DNA of 64,000 bases from Amycolatopsis anabasis (GTDB taxonomy: Bacteria; Actinomycetota; Actinomycetes; Mycobacteriales; Pseudonocardiaceae). Positions 24,618-33,213 of the stretch are shown here, piece after piece. Numbering within the stretch: position 1 is the stretch's first letter; each line of letters begins with the position of its first letter. Below the pieces are notes generated by a model that had not been told where the DNA came from, made no database searches, and saw nothing but the letters and a program-made list of their open reading frames with translations. The translations under genes and the position numbers were made by a program. The stretch lies in NCBI RefSeq assembly GCF_009765355.1, contig NZ_VTHK01000046.1:1-64000 (forward strand), in the 5' to 3' direction.

Positions 24618-26564
24618 GTGCTGGTGCAGAGAATCGCGCCATATGGAACCTGGGGATCGCCGATCACAGCCGCCGATGTCGCCGCCGCGGGCGGGGACGC
24701 GCAATGGCTCGACGTGGTGGACGGCGAGGTGTGGTGGGCGGAGGCTCGGCCGGCCGAAGGCGGCCGGTTGGCGCTGGTCCGGGCGGGCGCCTCGGGCGCG
24801 GTGGAGGAGTTGCTCCCCGCACCTTGGAACGCGCGCAACCGCCTGCACGAGTACGGCGGCCGGCCGTGGACCGTGCTCGGCCGCAAGATCGTTTTCACCC
24901 ACTGGGACGACCAGCGGGTCTACGTCCGGGACCGCGACACCGGCGACGTGACGCCGATCGCACCGGTGCCCGGTTCGCCGCAGGCCGTGCGTTACGGCGA
25001 CCTGCATCCCGGTCCGGACGGCGAGGTGTGGGCGGTCCGGGAACAGAGCACCGGCGCCCGCCGGGCGGACGTGCGGCGGGATCTCGTCGCGCTGCCGCTG
25101 GACGGCAGCGGGCCGCGGGTGCTGTCCGCGAGCCACCACTTCCTGACCGGGCCGCAGCTGTCCCCCGACGGCCGCCACGCCGCGTGGCTGGGCTGGGACC
25201 ATCCGTCGATGCCCTGGGACGAAACGGAATTATGCGTCGCCGAGGTGGCCGCCGACGGTGTCTTCGGCCCGCACCGGGTGCTGGCGGGCGGGCCGGGCGT
25301 GTCGGTCTGCCAGGTGGAATGGGACAGCCCCGGCACGCTGCTGGCACTGCTCGATCCGGAGGGCTGGTGGAACCTGCACCGGATCACCCTGGACGGCCAG
25401 GCGGTCAACCTGGCGCCGGTGACCGAGGAACTCGGCGGGGCGCTGTGGAAGGTCGGCTCGCAGTGGTTCCTCCCGCTCGGCGAGGGCCGCCACGCGGTGC
25501 TGAGTTCGGGGCGGCTGGCCGTGCTGGACGAGGAGACCCGGTCGGTGACCCCGGTGCCCGCGACCGAGCACCTGTCGGCGTGGTCGGCGACCTTGGCCGC
25601 GTTCGGCGGCGGGGTGGTCGGGGTCGCGGCCGGGCCGCGGCAGGAGGGCGCCGTGGTGCACGTCGATCTCAAGGCGGGCACGGTGTCCGAGGTGAACCCG
25701 CACGTCGGCGAGGCGCCGCCCGCGGAGTACCTGTCGATTCCCGAGGAGCGGGTGTTCACCAGCGCCGCGGGCGAGCCGATCCACGCCTACGTCTACCCGC
25801 CGGCGAACCCGGAATACACCGCCCCCGAGGGCGAACTGCCGCCGTACCTGGTGCACGTGCACGGCGGCCCGACCGGGCGGAACTACCCGGTGGCCGATCT
25901 GGACTTCGCGTTCTTCACCAGCCGGGGCATCGGCGTGGTGGCGGTGAACTACGGCGGTTCGACCGGGTACGGCCGCCGGTACCGGGAGCGGCTGCGCGAG
26001 CAGTGGGGGGTCGTCGACGTGGCGGACTGCGTCGCGGTGGCCCGGGCGCTGGTGGCCGAGGGCACCGCGGATCCGGACCGGCTGGCCGTGCGCGGTGGGA
26101 GCGCGGGCGGGTACACCTCGGCCGCGTCCATCACCACCCAGCGGACCTTCCGCGCGGCGACGGTGAAGTACCCGATCCTCGATCTGTCCGGATGGACCGG
26201 TGACGGCGGGGAAACCCACGACTTCGAATCCCGGTACCTGGACTCGCTGATCGGACCGCTGCCGGAAACCGCGTCCCGCTATTTCGACCGGTCGCCGATC
26301 CACCACGCCTCGGCGCTGGCCGGGCCGGTGCTGTTCCTGCAGGGGCTGGAGGACGAGATCTGCCCGCCGGAGCAGGCCGACCGGTTCGTGGCCTCGTTGC
26401 ACGGAAAGGAGATCCCGCACGCGTACCTGACCTTCGAGGGAGAGCAGCACGGCTTCCGCAAGGCGGAGACCATGATCACCGCGCTGGAGGCCGAACTTTC
26501 CTTCTACGGCCAGGTGTTCGGCTTCGAGACCCCCGGGATCGCCCAGCTCGAGCTGAGGAAATGA
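24618..26564 (+). CDS. S9 family prolyl oligopeptidase-type peptidase
   Basis: A 648-residue serine peptidase. A beta-propeller occupies residues about 1-370 and an alpha/beta hydrolase domain about 380-640. The nucleophile is RGGSAGGYTSAA, the Asp is GLEDEICPPEQ and the His is FEGEQHGFRKAE. It has no signal peptide, so it likely degrades short peptides in the cytosol (acylaminoacyl-peptidase/S9C-like). Start GTG 24618, or 24624. Its stop overlaps the S66 peptidase start (ATGA), a coupling that suggests joint peptide or murein-fragment processing. Confidence 0.93.
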   Translation: MLVQRIAPYGTWGSPITAADVAAAGGDAQWLDVVDGEVWWAEARPAEGGRLALVRAGASGAVEELLPAPWNARNRLHEYGGRPWTVLGRKIVFTHWDDQRVYVRDRDTGDVTPIAPVPGSPQAVRYGDLHPGPDGEVWAVREQSTGARRADVRRDLVALPLDGSGPRVLSASHHFLTGPQLSPDGRHAAWLGWDHPSMPWDETELCVAEVAADGVFGPHRVLAGGPGVSVCQVEWDSPGTLLALLDPEGWWNLHRITLDGQAVNLAPVTEELGGALWKVGSQWFLPLGEGRHAVLSSGRLAVLDEETRSVTPVPATEHLSAWSATLAAFGGGVVGVAAGPRQEGAVVHVDLKAGTVSEVNPHVGEAPPAEYLSIPEERVFTSAAGEPIHAYVYPPANPEYTAPEGELPPYLVHVHGGPTGRNYPVADLDFAFFTSRGIGVVAVNYGGSTGYGRRYRERLREQWGVVDVADCVAVARALVAEGTADPDRLAVRGGSAGGYTSAASITTQRTFRAATVKYPILDLSGWTGDGGETHDFESRYLDSLIGPLPETASRYFDRSPIHHASALAGPVLFLQGLEDEICPPEQADRFVASLHGKEIPHAYLTFEGEQHGFRKAETMITALEAELSFYGQVFGFETPGIAQLELRK

Positions 26565-27469
26565 GGGCACGCAGACTGGCCCCCGGCGATCTGGTCGCCC
26601 TGGTCGCGCCCGCGGGTCCGGTGCCCGAGCGCCTGCTGGAGGCCGCGGTCCCGATCCTGGAGTCCTGGGGACTGCGGGTCCGGCTGGGCGCCTGTGTCCG
26701 AAGTCGACACCCGTCGCTGGGTTACCTCGCGGCGAGCGACGCCGACCGCGCCGCCGAGTTCCAGGCCGCCTGGAGCGATCCCGAGGTGGCCGCGGTCTTC
26801 GCCGCCCGCGGCGGGTACGGCGCGCAGCGGATGCTCGATCTGGTCGACTGGCCCGCGCTGCGCGCCGCCGGGCCTAAACTGCTCGCCGGGTCCAGCGACA
26901 TCACCGCCCTGCACCAGGCGGTGTCCGTCCACTTGGGACTGGCCACGCTGTTCTCGCCGATGCCCGCGACCGCGCATTTCGACGCCGAGGCGGTGGAACG
27001 GTTGCGGTGCGTGCTGTTCGAACCGGAGCGATCACTGGCCCTGCACCGGCCGGGGGCGACCGCGCTCGTTCCGGGCGCCGCGCGGGGAGTCCTCGTCGGT
27101 GGCAACCTGAGCCTGCTCGCGGCCGGGATCGGCGCCCCGGAACACCGGGCTCCCGAGGCCGACGCCATCGCCGTGCTCGAAGACGTCACCGAGGACGTCT
27201 ACCGGCTGGACCGGATGCTGACCCAGTTGCTGCGCACCGGCTGGTTCGACCGGGTCACCGGGATCGCGCTCGGATCCTGGGCGGAATGCGGCGACCCCGC
27301 CAAGGTCCGCGCCCTCATGGTGGACCGCCTGGCGCCCCTCGGCGTGCCGATCGCGTGGGAACTCGGGTTCGGGCACGTGCCCCGCTCCCCCACCATCCCG
27401 CTCGGCGTCCCCGCCGAACTGGACGCCGACGCCGGAACCCTGATCCTCACCGAACCCGCGCTGTCCTGA
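26561..27469 (+). CDS. S66 family LD-carboxypeptidase
   Basis: A 302-residue LdcA-type peptidase that removes the terminal D-alanine from murein tetrapeptides during recycling. The nucleophile serine is in LLAGSSDITALH (near residue 108); the Glu and His of the triad lie in AVLEDVTEDVYRLDRML and ELGFGHVPRSP. No signal peptide, so cytosolic recycling is likely. Translation is coupled to the S9 peptidase. The 3' end overlaps the convergent DUF397 gene by 23 bp. Confidence 0.93.
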   Translation: MRARRLAPGDLVALVAPAGPVPERLLEAAVPILESWGLRVRLGACVRSRHPSLGYLAASDADRAAEFQAAWSDPEVAAVFAARGGYGAQRMLDLVDWPALRAAGPKLLAGSSDITALHQAVSVHLGLATLFSPMPATAHFDAEAVERLRCVLFEPERSLALHRPGATALVPGAARGVLVGGNLSLLAAGIGAPEHRAPEADAIAVLEDVTEDVYRLDRMLTQLLRTGWFDRVTGIALGSWAECGDPAKVRALMVDRLAPLGVPIAWELGFGHVPRSPTIPLGVPAELDADAGTLILTEPALS

Positions 27470-27629
27470 CCAGGAACGCCCGCCACGCCGAACGACTGAC
27501 CTCGAAGTATCCCGCGGCCGGATTCTTGGAGTCCCGCACGGCAACGGCCTGGTCAGCGACGGCGACCTCGACGCAGCTACTGTTCTCGACCCCGCTGTAG
27601 CTGCTCTTCAGCCAGACCAGATCGCTCAT
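27447..27629 (-). CDS. DUF397 protein
   Basis: A 60-residue DUF397 protein: LVWLKSSYSGVENSSCVEVA, then VRDSKNPAAGYFEVS. DUF397 proteins are the small partners of WhiJ-like regulators in actinomycetes and probably modulate them. ATG 27629 overlaps the regulator's stop (ATGA). A perfect 17-bp palindrome 31 bp upstream, inside the regulator gene, may give it its own control. Confidence 0.92.
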   Translation of the reverse strand: MSDLVWLKSSYSGVENSSCVEVAVADQAVAVRDSKNPAAGYFEVSRSAWRAFLVRTARVR

Positions 27630-28501
27630 CTCGCTCCGCCCTCCGCTCGGCTGTACGCCGTTGCCAATTTGGCAACCCACTCTCGGGATTGTCTCCCAAC
27701 TACTCCGATTTCACCGAGCCTGTCTTCAATCCTTTCATAGGAAGCAACATTCGGACTGTCCTCGATGAAGACACCGAGCATGTGGTTCTCGGCATATACG
27801 ACACTCCGATGCTCGGCGTAGCGCATCAGTCTGAACGCGCCGCCGAAAGCACCACATGGTCCGGCTGAATGTGGGACTACCCGGATGGTGCAGTGCGGCT
27901 GAGCACCCATCAGCACCAGGTACATCAACTGCTCGTGCATGATGCGCGCCGAACCTACCATCGCCCGGAAGGCATGTTCGTGGATGAAGAAAGTGCACTG
28001 CGGTGGTGAATGTTGGTTCAGAAGCCTCTGCCTGGCGAGGCGCACTCGGACCCGAACTTCGATTTCGTCGTCGGTCATCGTGCCAGCCCAGCGGAAGAGT
28101 GCGCGCGTGTATTCCTCGGTCTGAAGGAGCCCCGGAATGACCATAGGCTCATAGCTAGTGATAGCCGCCGCGGTGCATTCGTGGAACATCAGTGACTGCA
28201 GTTCATTCGGTATCTCGGCACCGTTCGGCCGAACCCAGGCGCCGTCGTCAAGGCTTCGCACCTGCCGAAGCAGCCGGTTGCGCTCATCCTCTGTCGCGCG
28301 GCATGCTCCCAGGTACATCGCGACCTCCAGTTCGGACATCGCGCGCTCGCCGTTCTCCCAGCGCGACACCTTGCTCTTGTCGACGTGCAAGATCCGCGCG
28401 AGTTCGCGTAACGTCAGGCCCGACCGTTCCCGGATCTGCCTCAACTCGTTGCCCAACTCGCGCACCTGCGACGCGAACGGGTGAAGCGGTTTGCGGCTCA
28501 T
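27626..28501 (-). CDS. helix-turn-helix regulator with Scr1/DUF5753 domain (WhiJ-like)
   Basis: A 291-residue regulator. XRE helix-turn-helix at about residues 18-72 (TLRELARILHVDKSKVSRWE), then DUF5753 (YEPMVIPGLLQTEEYTRALF near 120; PHCTIRVVPHSAGPCGAFGG near 205). It is the classical partner of the DUF397 gene downstream. It is divergent from the DUF4326 gene; GTTGCCAATT-type dyads occur in that promoter and near the 3' end of its own gene. Confidence 0.93.
   Translation of the reverse strand: MSRKPLHPFASQVRELGNELRQIRERSGLTLRELARILHVDKSKVSRWENGERAMSELEVAMYLGACRATEDERNRLLRQVRSLDDGAWVRPNGAEIPNELQSLMFHECTAAAITSYEPMVIPGLLQTEEYTRALFRWAGTMTDDEIEVRVRVRLARQRLLNQHSPPQCTFFIHEHAFRAMVGSARIMHEQLMYLVLMGAQPHCTIRVVPHSAGPCGAFGGAFRLMRYAEHRSVVYAENHMLGVFIEDSPNVASYERIEDRLGEIGVVGRQSREWVAKLATAYSRAEGGAR
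27660..27676. promoter_or_regulatory. intragenic 17-bp palindrome upstream of DUF397
   Basis: GTTGCCAATTTGGCAAC is a perfect 8+1+8 palindrome within the last ~14 codons of the Scr1-type regulator gene, 31 bp before the DUF397 ATG. It matches 15 of 17 bases of 28573-28589. Confidence 0.55.
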
Positions 28502-28572
28502 ACCGCCAACCTAGAACCCCAGGTCAGCGCACCGGTCGTGCGACGCGGCCGAATCACCGCAACGGATGCGCC

Positions 28573-28616
28573 GTTGCCAATTCGTCAACGGTCCGCATTC
28601 AGTATCGTTGACGAAT
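28573..28616. promoter_or_regulatory. divergent operator between Scr1-type regulator and DUF4326
   Basis: GTTGCCAATTCGTCAAC (28573-28589) resembles the intragenic site. In addition ATTCGTCAACG (28580-28590) and CGTTGACGAAT (28606-28616) form a perfect 11-bp inverted repeat with a 15-bp spacer that ends directly before ATG 28617. TATCGT at 28603-28608 could be a leaderless -10 for DUF4326. Confidence 0.55.
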
Positions 28617-29015
28617 ATGACCAGCAGGAGTTTGCCGGAGGAGGCCACCGGCTGGACCGAGGACGAGCGGAACCGGGCGGAGCGGGTTCTCGCCGGGCAC
28701 GCCACCGTGGTGAACGTCCGGAAGAACGGTCCGCACCGCCATCTCGTGCCGTGGCTGCACGCCGAGGGGCTGCTGACCTACGTCGGCCACGGCGGGACCC
28801 GGCATTCGTGGCCGGAATCGGACTTCGCCAGCCCGTTCGTCAAGGAGGCCAAGACCGACCGGGCGGCCTCGGTCCGGCACTACGAGGAGTGGCTGGACGA
28901 GCAGCCCGAACTGCTGCGGCGGCTGCGCGGGGGTGAACTGCGCGGCCGCGCCCTGGGCTGCTGGTGCGCTCCCCAGCAGTGCCACGCCGACGTGCTCGCG
29001 TCCCGCGCGGACTGA
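28617..29015 (+). CDS. DUF4326 domain protein
   Basis: A 132-residue protein. VVNVRKNGPHRHLVPWLHAE and the C-terminal LRGRALGCWCAPQQCHADVL are the DUF4326 signature, with a conserved Cys/His cluster (CWCxPxxCHAD). The family is found in phages and actinobacteria and its role is unknown. Possibly leaderless, with an inverted repeat abutting its ATG. The split-barrel gene follows 14 bp downstream. Confidence 0.88.
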   Translation: MTSRSLPEEATGWTEDERNRAERVLAGHATVVNVRKNGPHRHLVPWLHAEGLLTYVGHGGTRHSWPESDFASPFVKEAKTDRAASVRHYEEWLDEQPELLRRLRGGELRGRALGCWCAPQQCHADVLASRAD

Positions 29016-29029
29016 ACTACCGTAGCGGC

Positions 29030-29458
29030 ATGCGGTTGGCGGAGGAGATCGCCCGGGAGTGGTTCGCCGCGGCCCGGGTCGCGCGATTGGCCACAGCGGA
29101 CGAACACGGGGTGCCGCATCTGGTGCCGGTCACGTTCGCGGTGCCGGAGCGGGACGTGATCGTCTTCGCCGTCGACCACAAACCCAAGAGCAGCACGAAT
29201 CTGCGGCGGTTGCGGAACATCGAAGCCAATCCGGCGGTGGGGTTCCTGGCCGACGCCTACGACGAGGACTGGTCGCGGCTGTGGTGGGTCCGCGCCGACG
29301 GCGTCGCCAGGATCCTCACCGAAGACCGGGCGACCTCGATCGCGGCACTGCGGGCGAAGTATCCGCAATACCGCGAGCACCCGCCGCGGGGCGCGGTGGT
29401 GCGGACCGAGGTCACCGCCTGGCGGGGCTGGGCCGCGTCGGAGGGCGCGGGAGCCTGA
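29030..29458 (+). CDS. PPOX-class F420-dependent oxidoreductase-like protein (TIGR03668)
   Basis: A 142-residue split-barrel protein: VARLATADEHGVPHLVPVTF, then VIVFAVDHKPKSSTNLRRLR and RLWWVRADGVARIL. The family binds F420 or flavin and reduces small molecules in actinobacteria; the substrate is undefined. ATG 29030. It is convergent with the enolase-superfamily gene (5-bp gap). Confidence 0.88.
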   Translation: MRLAEEIAREWFAAARVARLATADEHGVPHLVPVTFAVPERDVIVFAVDHKPKSSTNLRRLRNIEANPAVGFLADAYDEDWSRLWWVRADGVARILTEDRATSIAALRAKYPQYREHPPRGAVVRTEVTAWRGWAASEGAGA

Positions 29459-29463
29459 GGAGT

Positions 29464-30600
29464 TCAGGAGCCGATTTCGAACTTCGCGACCACGTCCTCG
29501 TCGAATTCGATCCCCAGTCCGGGCCGGTCGGGCACGAACACCTGGTTGTCGCGGTACGCCAGCCGAGTGTCCGGTTCGAGCAGGAGTTCGAAGTTGTAGA
29601 TCCCCTTCTCCAGCGCGAAATACTCCACCACCAGCGGGTTCGCCACCGCCGCGGTCAGGTGGACGTGCAGGTTGTGGTGCCAGTGCGGGGCCATCTGCAG
29701 GCCGAAGCTGTCCGCGGTGTGGGCGACGCGCAGCCATTCGGTGACCCCGCCGACGACCCCGGCGTCGGTCTGCAGGATCGCGGCGGCCCGCGCCTCGATC
29801 AGGCCGCGGAACTCCCAGCGCGTCTGGTGGATCTCCCCGGTCGCGACCGGGGTGCGGATCCGGCTCGCGAGTTCGGCGTGCCCGGCGATCGCCTCGGGCG
29901 AGAGCGGTTCCTCGAACCACCACAACGGGATGTCCCCCGCGGCCCGTTCGAACGCCTCGATCGCGACCTGCGCTTCGCGCACCGACCGGTAGGCGTTGTT
30001 GGCGTCCAGCGCGAGCCGTCCGGACCCGCCGATCGCCTCGACCGCGGCCGCGACCCGCCGCGCGTCCTCGGCCACGGGCAACCCGCCGACCTTGATCTTG
30101 TGGTCGGTGAAGCCCTGCGCGGTGTTGAACGCGATCTCCCGGCCGATGGCTTCGGTCCACTCCCCCTCGTCGGGCCGGTAGTAGCCGCCGGAGGCGTAGG
30201 CGGGTTGCGGCGCGGTCGATCCGCCGAGCAGCCGCGCGAGCGGTTGCCCGGCGCGTTTGGCTTTCAGGTCCCAGAGCGCTATGTCGAGCGCCGACAGCGC
30301 CCGGATCACCGCGCCGCGCCGCCCGGCGAGCAGCGTCTCCTGGTAGGCGCGGCCCCACAACCCGAGGATGTCGTCGGCGTCCGCGCCCAGGTACACCGGC
30401 GCGAGCAGATCGTCGACGGCCGTTTTGGTCAGGAAACCCCCGGCGGTTCCGGCGTAGGTGTAGCCGGTGCCGGTCCGCCCGGTGTCGTCGGTGACCTCGA
30501 CGAGCACGTAGTGCCGGTTGTTCAGGTCGCGATTGGACATGCGGGTGGGCTTGTCCACCGGGATCGCCAGCGCGCGGGCCCGGATGTGCTCGATGGTCAT
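29464..30600 (-). CDS. mandelate racemase/muconate lactonizing-like enolase-superfamily enzyme
   Basis: A 378-residue enolase-superfamily enzyme. The catalytic lysine motif is TDHKIKVGG (KxK, near residue 165). Metal ligands lie in LALDANNAY (Asp), LWWFEEPLSP (Glu) and VATGEIHQTRW (Glu). The opposite-face pair is QTDAGVVGG (Asp) and APHWHHNLHVH (His). A KxK plus His-Asp dyad is the mandelate-racemase/acid-sugar-dehydratase pattern, so racemisation or dehydration of an alpha-hydroxy acid is expected. It is last in a four-gene operon; its ATG overlaps the aldehyde dehydrogenase stop. Confidence 0.92.
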   Translation of the reverse strand: MTIEHIRARALAIPVDKPTRMSNRDLNNRHYVLVEVTDDTGRTGTGYTYAGTAGGFLTKTAVDDLLAPVYLGADADDILGLWGRAYQETLLAGRRGAVIRALSALDIALWDLKAKRAGQPLARLLGGSTAPQPAYASGGYYRPDEGEWTEAIGREIAFNTAQGFTDHKIKVGGLPVAEDARRVAAAVEAIGGSGRLALDANNAYRSVREAQVAIEAFERAAGDIPLWWFEEPLSPEAIAGHAELASRIRTPVATGEIHQTRWEFRGLIEARAAAILQTDAGVVGGVTEWLRVAHTADSFGLQMAPHWHHNLHVHLTAAVANPLVVEYFALEKGIYNFELLLEPDTRLAYRDNQVFVPDRPGLGIEFDEDVVAKFEIGS

Positions 30601-31958
30601 GCTTGCTCCTTTGTGGACAGTCGGACGGCCTGGATGTTGGCGAACTCGAGTGCGCCGTGGACGCCGAGCTCCCGGCCGTGGCCGCTCGCCTTGACGCCGC
30701 CGACGGGGAGGCGGGGATCGGATTCGGAGATCCGGTTGACGAAGACCGAACCGGCCGCGATCCGGGTGGCCAGTGCCCGGGCCCGGTCCTCGTCGCGGGT
30801 CCAGATCGAACAGCTCAGGCCGTACTTGGAGGCGTTGGCCAGTGCGATCGCCATGTCCTCGCCGTCCGCCTCGAGCACCGCGCCGAGCGGCCCGAAGGTC
30901 TCCTCGGTGCAGGCGGGATTGTCCGGGTCGGGGACTTCGACCAGGGTCGGGGTGAACCAGGCCCCGGGCCGGTCGTCCGGATCGCCACCGGCCAGCAGCC
31001 GCGCCCCGGCGGCGAGGGTGTCGTCGAGCCGGCGGCGCAGTTCGTCGCGCAGATCGATCCGGGCCATCGGGCCGAGGTCGGTGCCGGGCGCGGCCGGATC
31101 GCCGACCACGAGCTTGCCGAGTTCGGCCACCGCGGCGTCGACGAACTCGTCCCGCACCGAACCGTCCACGATGAGCCGTTTCGCGGCGATGCAGCTCTGG
31201 CCGACGTTGAGGAACCGGGACCGGATCGCGGCGCGGGCCGCGGCCTCGACGTCCGCGTCGGCGAGCACGATGAACGGATCGGAGCCGCCGAGCTCGAGCA
31301 CGGTCTTCTTGACCGCCGCACCCGCCCGCGCGCCGACGATCGCGCCGACCCGGTTGCTTCCGGTGAACGCCACGGCCGCGATCCGCGGATCGTCGATGAG
31401 CGGCCCGATCCGCTCCGGCGGCAGGATCACGGCGGTCAGCACGCCCGGTTCGCACACCTCGTCGAACAGCGCCTGGACCGTCCGGGCGCTGCCGGTGACG
31501 TTGTCCGCGTGTTTGAGCACGACGCTGTTCCCGACCGCGAGGGCCGGGATCATCGAGCGGAACACCTGCCAGAACGGGTAGTTCCACGGCATGATCGCGA
31601 GCACCACGCCGAGTGGCAGGGCGCGGACGAATCCGGTGTCCGGTGCGACGTCGACCGGCTGCGGCGCGGTCAGCTCGGCGCACCGGTCGGCGTAGTACTC
31701 GCAGGCCTTGGCGCATTTCTCGAGTTCGGCGCGGGCCTGGTCGAGCGGTTTGCCCATTTCGGTGGTGATCAGCAACGCGAACTCGGGCGCACCGGCGCGC
31801 AGCCGCGCGGCCAGCGCGCGCAGCCAGGCCGCGCGGTCACCGGCGCCGACCCGGCCGATCGCGCGATCGAGCACAGTGGACAGTTCCGGCTCGCTGGTGA
31901 CCGGGTGCTCGGCGAGTTCCGCGCCGGTGGCCGGGTTGATCGTGACGATCGCGTTCAC
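30597..31958 (-). CDS. NAD(P)-dependent aldehyde dehydrogenase, succinate-semialdehyde type
   Basis: A 453-residue ALDH. Motifs: VVLAIMPWNYPFWQVFRS, the general-base Glu in TVLELGGSDPFIV and the nucleophile Cys in FLNVGQSCIAAKR. It is compact at the N-terminus, like SSADH/GabD subtypes. In this operon it should oxidise the aldehyde released by the adjacent 2-oxoacid decarboxylase. GTG 31958 overlaps the decarboxylase stop by 4 bp (GTGA), and its own stop overlaps the enolase-type ATG. Confidence 0.93.
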   Translation of the reverse strand: MNAIVTINPATGAELAEHPVTSEPELSTVLDRAIGRVGAGDRAAWLRALAARLRAGAPEFALLITTEMGKPLDQARAELEKCAKACEYYADRCAELTAPQPVDVAPDTGFVRALPLGVVLAIMPWNYPFWQVFRSMIPALAVGNSVVLKHADNVTGSARTVQALFDEVCEPGVLTAVILPPERIGPLIDDPRIAAVAFTGSNRVGAIVGARAGAAVKKTVLELGGSDPFIVLADADVEAAARAAIRSRFLNVGQSCIAAKRLIVDGSVRDEFVDAAVAELGKLVVGDPAAPGTDLGPMARIDLRDELRRRLDDTLAAGARLLAGGDPDDRPGAWFTPTLVEVPDPDNPACTEETFGPLGAVLEADGEDMAIALANASKYGLSCSIWTRDEDRARALATRIAAGSVFVNRISESDPRLPVGGVKASGHGRELGVHGALEFANIQAVRLSTKEQA

Positions 31959-32539
31959 CGGCCGCCCCCGGTTCGCGCGGCCAGCCAGTCCTGGAAGCGG
32001 CGCCCGAGGATCACCGGATCCTCCAGCAGTTTCGGCACCCCGGTCGCGTTTCCGGCCTCGATCCGGACGTGCAGGAACACCGGCCCGTGGAGCGCGAGCG
32101 CCTTGGCGAACTCGGCGCGCAGGGTGTCGGCGTCCTCGGCGCGGGCGACGCGCCAGCCCGACGCGGCGGCGAGATCGCCGAGGTCGACGCGCCCGGCGTG
32201 GGTCGGCAGGTTCGCCGTGGCGCCGTACACGCCGTTGTCGAGCAGGACGACCAGGAGTTTCTCCGGCCGGAGGTAGCCGCCGGTGGGCAGGACGTTCGGG
32301 TTCATCAGCAGTGAACCGTCGCCTTCGATGGTGACCACCCGTTCGACCGGCGCATCGGCCAGGGCGAGCGCGATTCCGGTGGCCACCGAACCGGCGAGCC
32401 CCATCGAATCCAGCAGGTACAGGTGGTTGGGGCGATCGGCGACGGCGGCGAGTTCCCGGCTGGACGCCGCGCACGTCACCACGACCGGGTAAGCCTCGGT
32501 CCCGGCGGCGAGGATCTCCAGTGCCTCGATGCGTTTCAC
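31955..32539 (-). CDS. ThDP-dependent 2-oxoacid decarboxylase, pyrophosphate-binding (beta) subunit
   Basis: A 194-residue ThDP-domain protein. The cofactor motif starts at VVTIEGDGSLLMN and ends at LLDNGVYGAT, and SMGLAGSVATGIALALADAP is the preceding helix. Size and sequence resemble the C-terminal half of phosphonopyruvate decarboxylase and the sulfopyruvate decarboxylase beta subunit (ComE). It needs the pyrimidine-domain subunit encoded just upstream (3-bp gap). The true 2-oxoacid substrate is unknown. Confidence 0.88.
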   Translation of the reverse strand: MKRIEALEILAAGTEAYPVVVTCAASSRELAAVADRPNHLYLLDSMGLAGSVATGIALALADAPVERVVTIEGDGSLLMNPNVLPTGGYLRPEKLLVVLLDNGVYGATANLPTHAGRVDLGDLAAASGWRVARAEDADTLRAEFAKALALHGPVFLHVRIEAGNATGVPKLLEDPVILGRRFQDWLAARTGGGR

Positions 32540-32542
32540 TTG

Positions 32543-33085
32543 TCACGCCGCCTTTCCGTCGGTAGCCCAGAAATGCGCGAGCACGACCACCGGGCGGAAG
32601 GTCATGCGGGCGTGCGCCCCCGCCTCGGTGACGACCGCCGCCCAGTCTTCGGGGTCGCTGCGCCGGTCGAGTTCGAACACCCGCACCCCGAGCCGGTCCA
32701 GCAGTTCGGGCACGTGCTGGCACAGCGTGTGGATCATCGAGTTGTACTCGCCGAGCCCGCCCCGCGTGTTCGCCACCACGAGCAGGGGCAGGTGGTAGGC
32801 GAGGTTGAACGTGGTCAGCGCGGTGAGGGCGTTGCCGAAACCGTTGTCCTGCATGACGATCGCGCCGAACTTGCCGGCGAGCGGGAGCGCGCCGAGCACG
32901 CCCATCGCCTCTTCCTCGCGGGACAGCGGGAACACGCGGGCGGACACGCCGTCCTCGCCACCGTCGGACGCGACCAGTTCGGCGATGACCGGGGCGACGC
33001 TGACGGACGGGATGTAGCCGACGAGATCCGCGCCGGACGCCCAGACACCTCGGGCGACCGACGCCGAATAGGACGGTGAACTCAA
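32543..33085 (-). CDS. ThDP-dependent 2-oxoacid decarboxylase, pyrimidine-binding (alpha) subunit
   Basis: A 180-residue subunit resembling ComD. SREEEAMGVLGALPLAGKFG contains the invariant Glu that activates the ThDP aminopyrimidine; VMQDNGFGNALTALTTFNLA and VVANTRGGLGEYNSMIHTLC follow. It is first gene of the operon decarboxylase alpha, beta, ALDH, enolase-type. A GntR-type dyad lies about 70-80 bp upstream. Confidence 0.87.
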   Translation of the reverse strand: MSSPSYSASVARGVWASGADLVGYIPSVSVAPVIAELVASDGGEDGVSARVFPLSREEEAMGVLGALPLAGKFGAIVMQDNGFGNALTALTTFNLAYHLPLLVVANTRGGLGEYNSMIHTLCQHVPELLDRLGVRVFELDRRSDPEDWAAVVTEAGAHARMTFRPVVVLAHFWATDGKAA

Positions 33086-33141
33086 CGGAAGTCCTTTCTC
33101 CCAAACGCTCCGCCCGCAGGCGCTCGAACACCGGTAACGTA

Positions 33142-33167
33142 CTACTCAGATCGAGTAGCATGCAACT
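33142..33167. promoter_or_regulatory. GntR operator candidate of the catabolic operon
   Basis: AGTAGCATGCAACT (33154-33167) matches the transporter-promoter site AGTGGCATGCTACT at 12 of 14 bases; both follow AGTnGCATGCnACT. An adjoining dyad CTACTC-AGATC-GAGTAG spans 33142-33158. Confidence 0.65.
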
Positions 33168-33213
33168 AGAGTATGTGAGCTAGGTCGAATTCCGTTCTCC
33201 GCACAGGTGTCGG

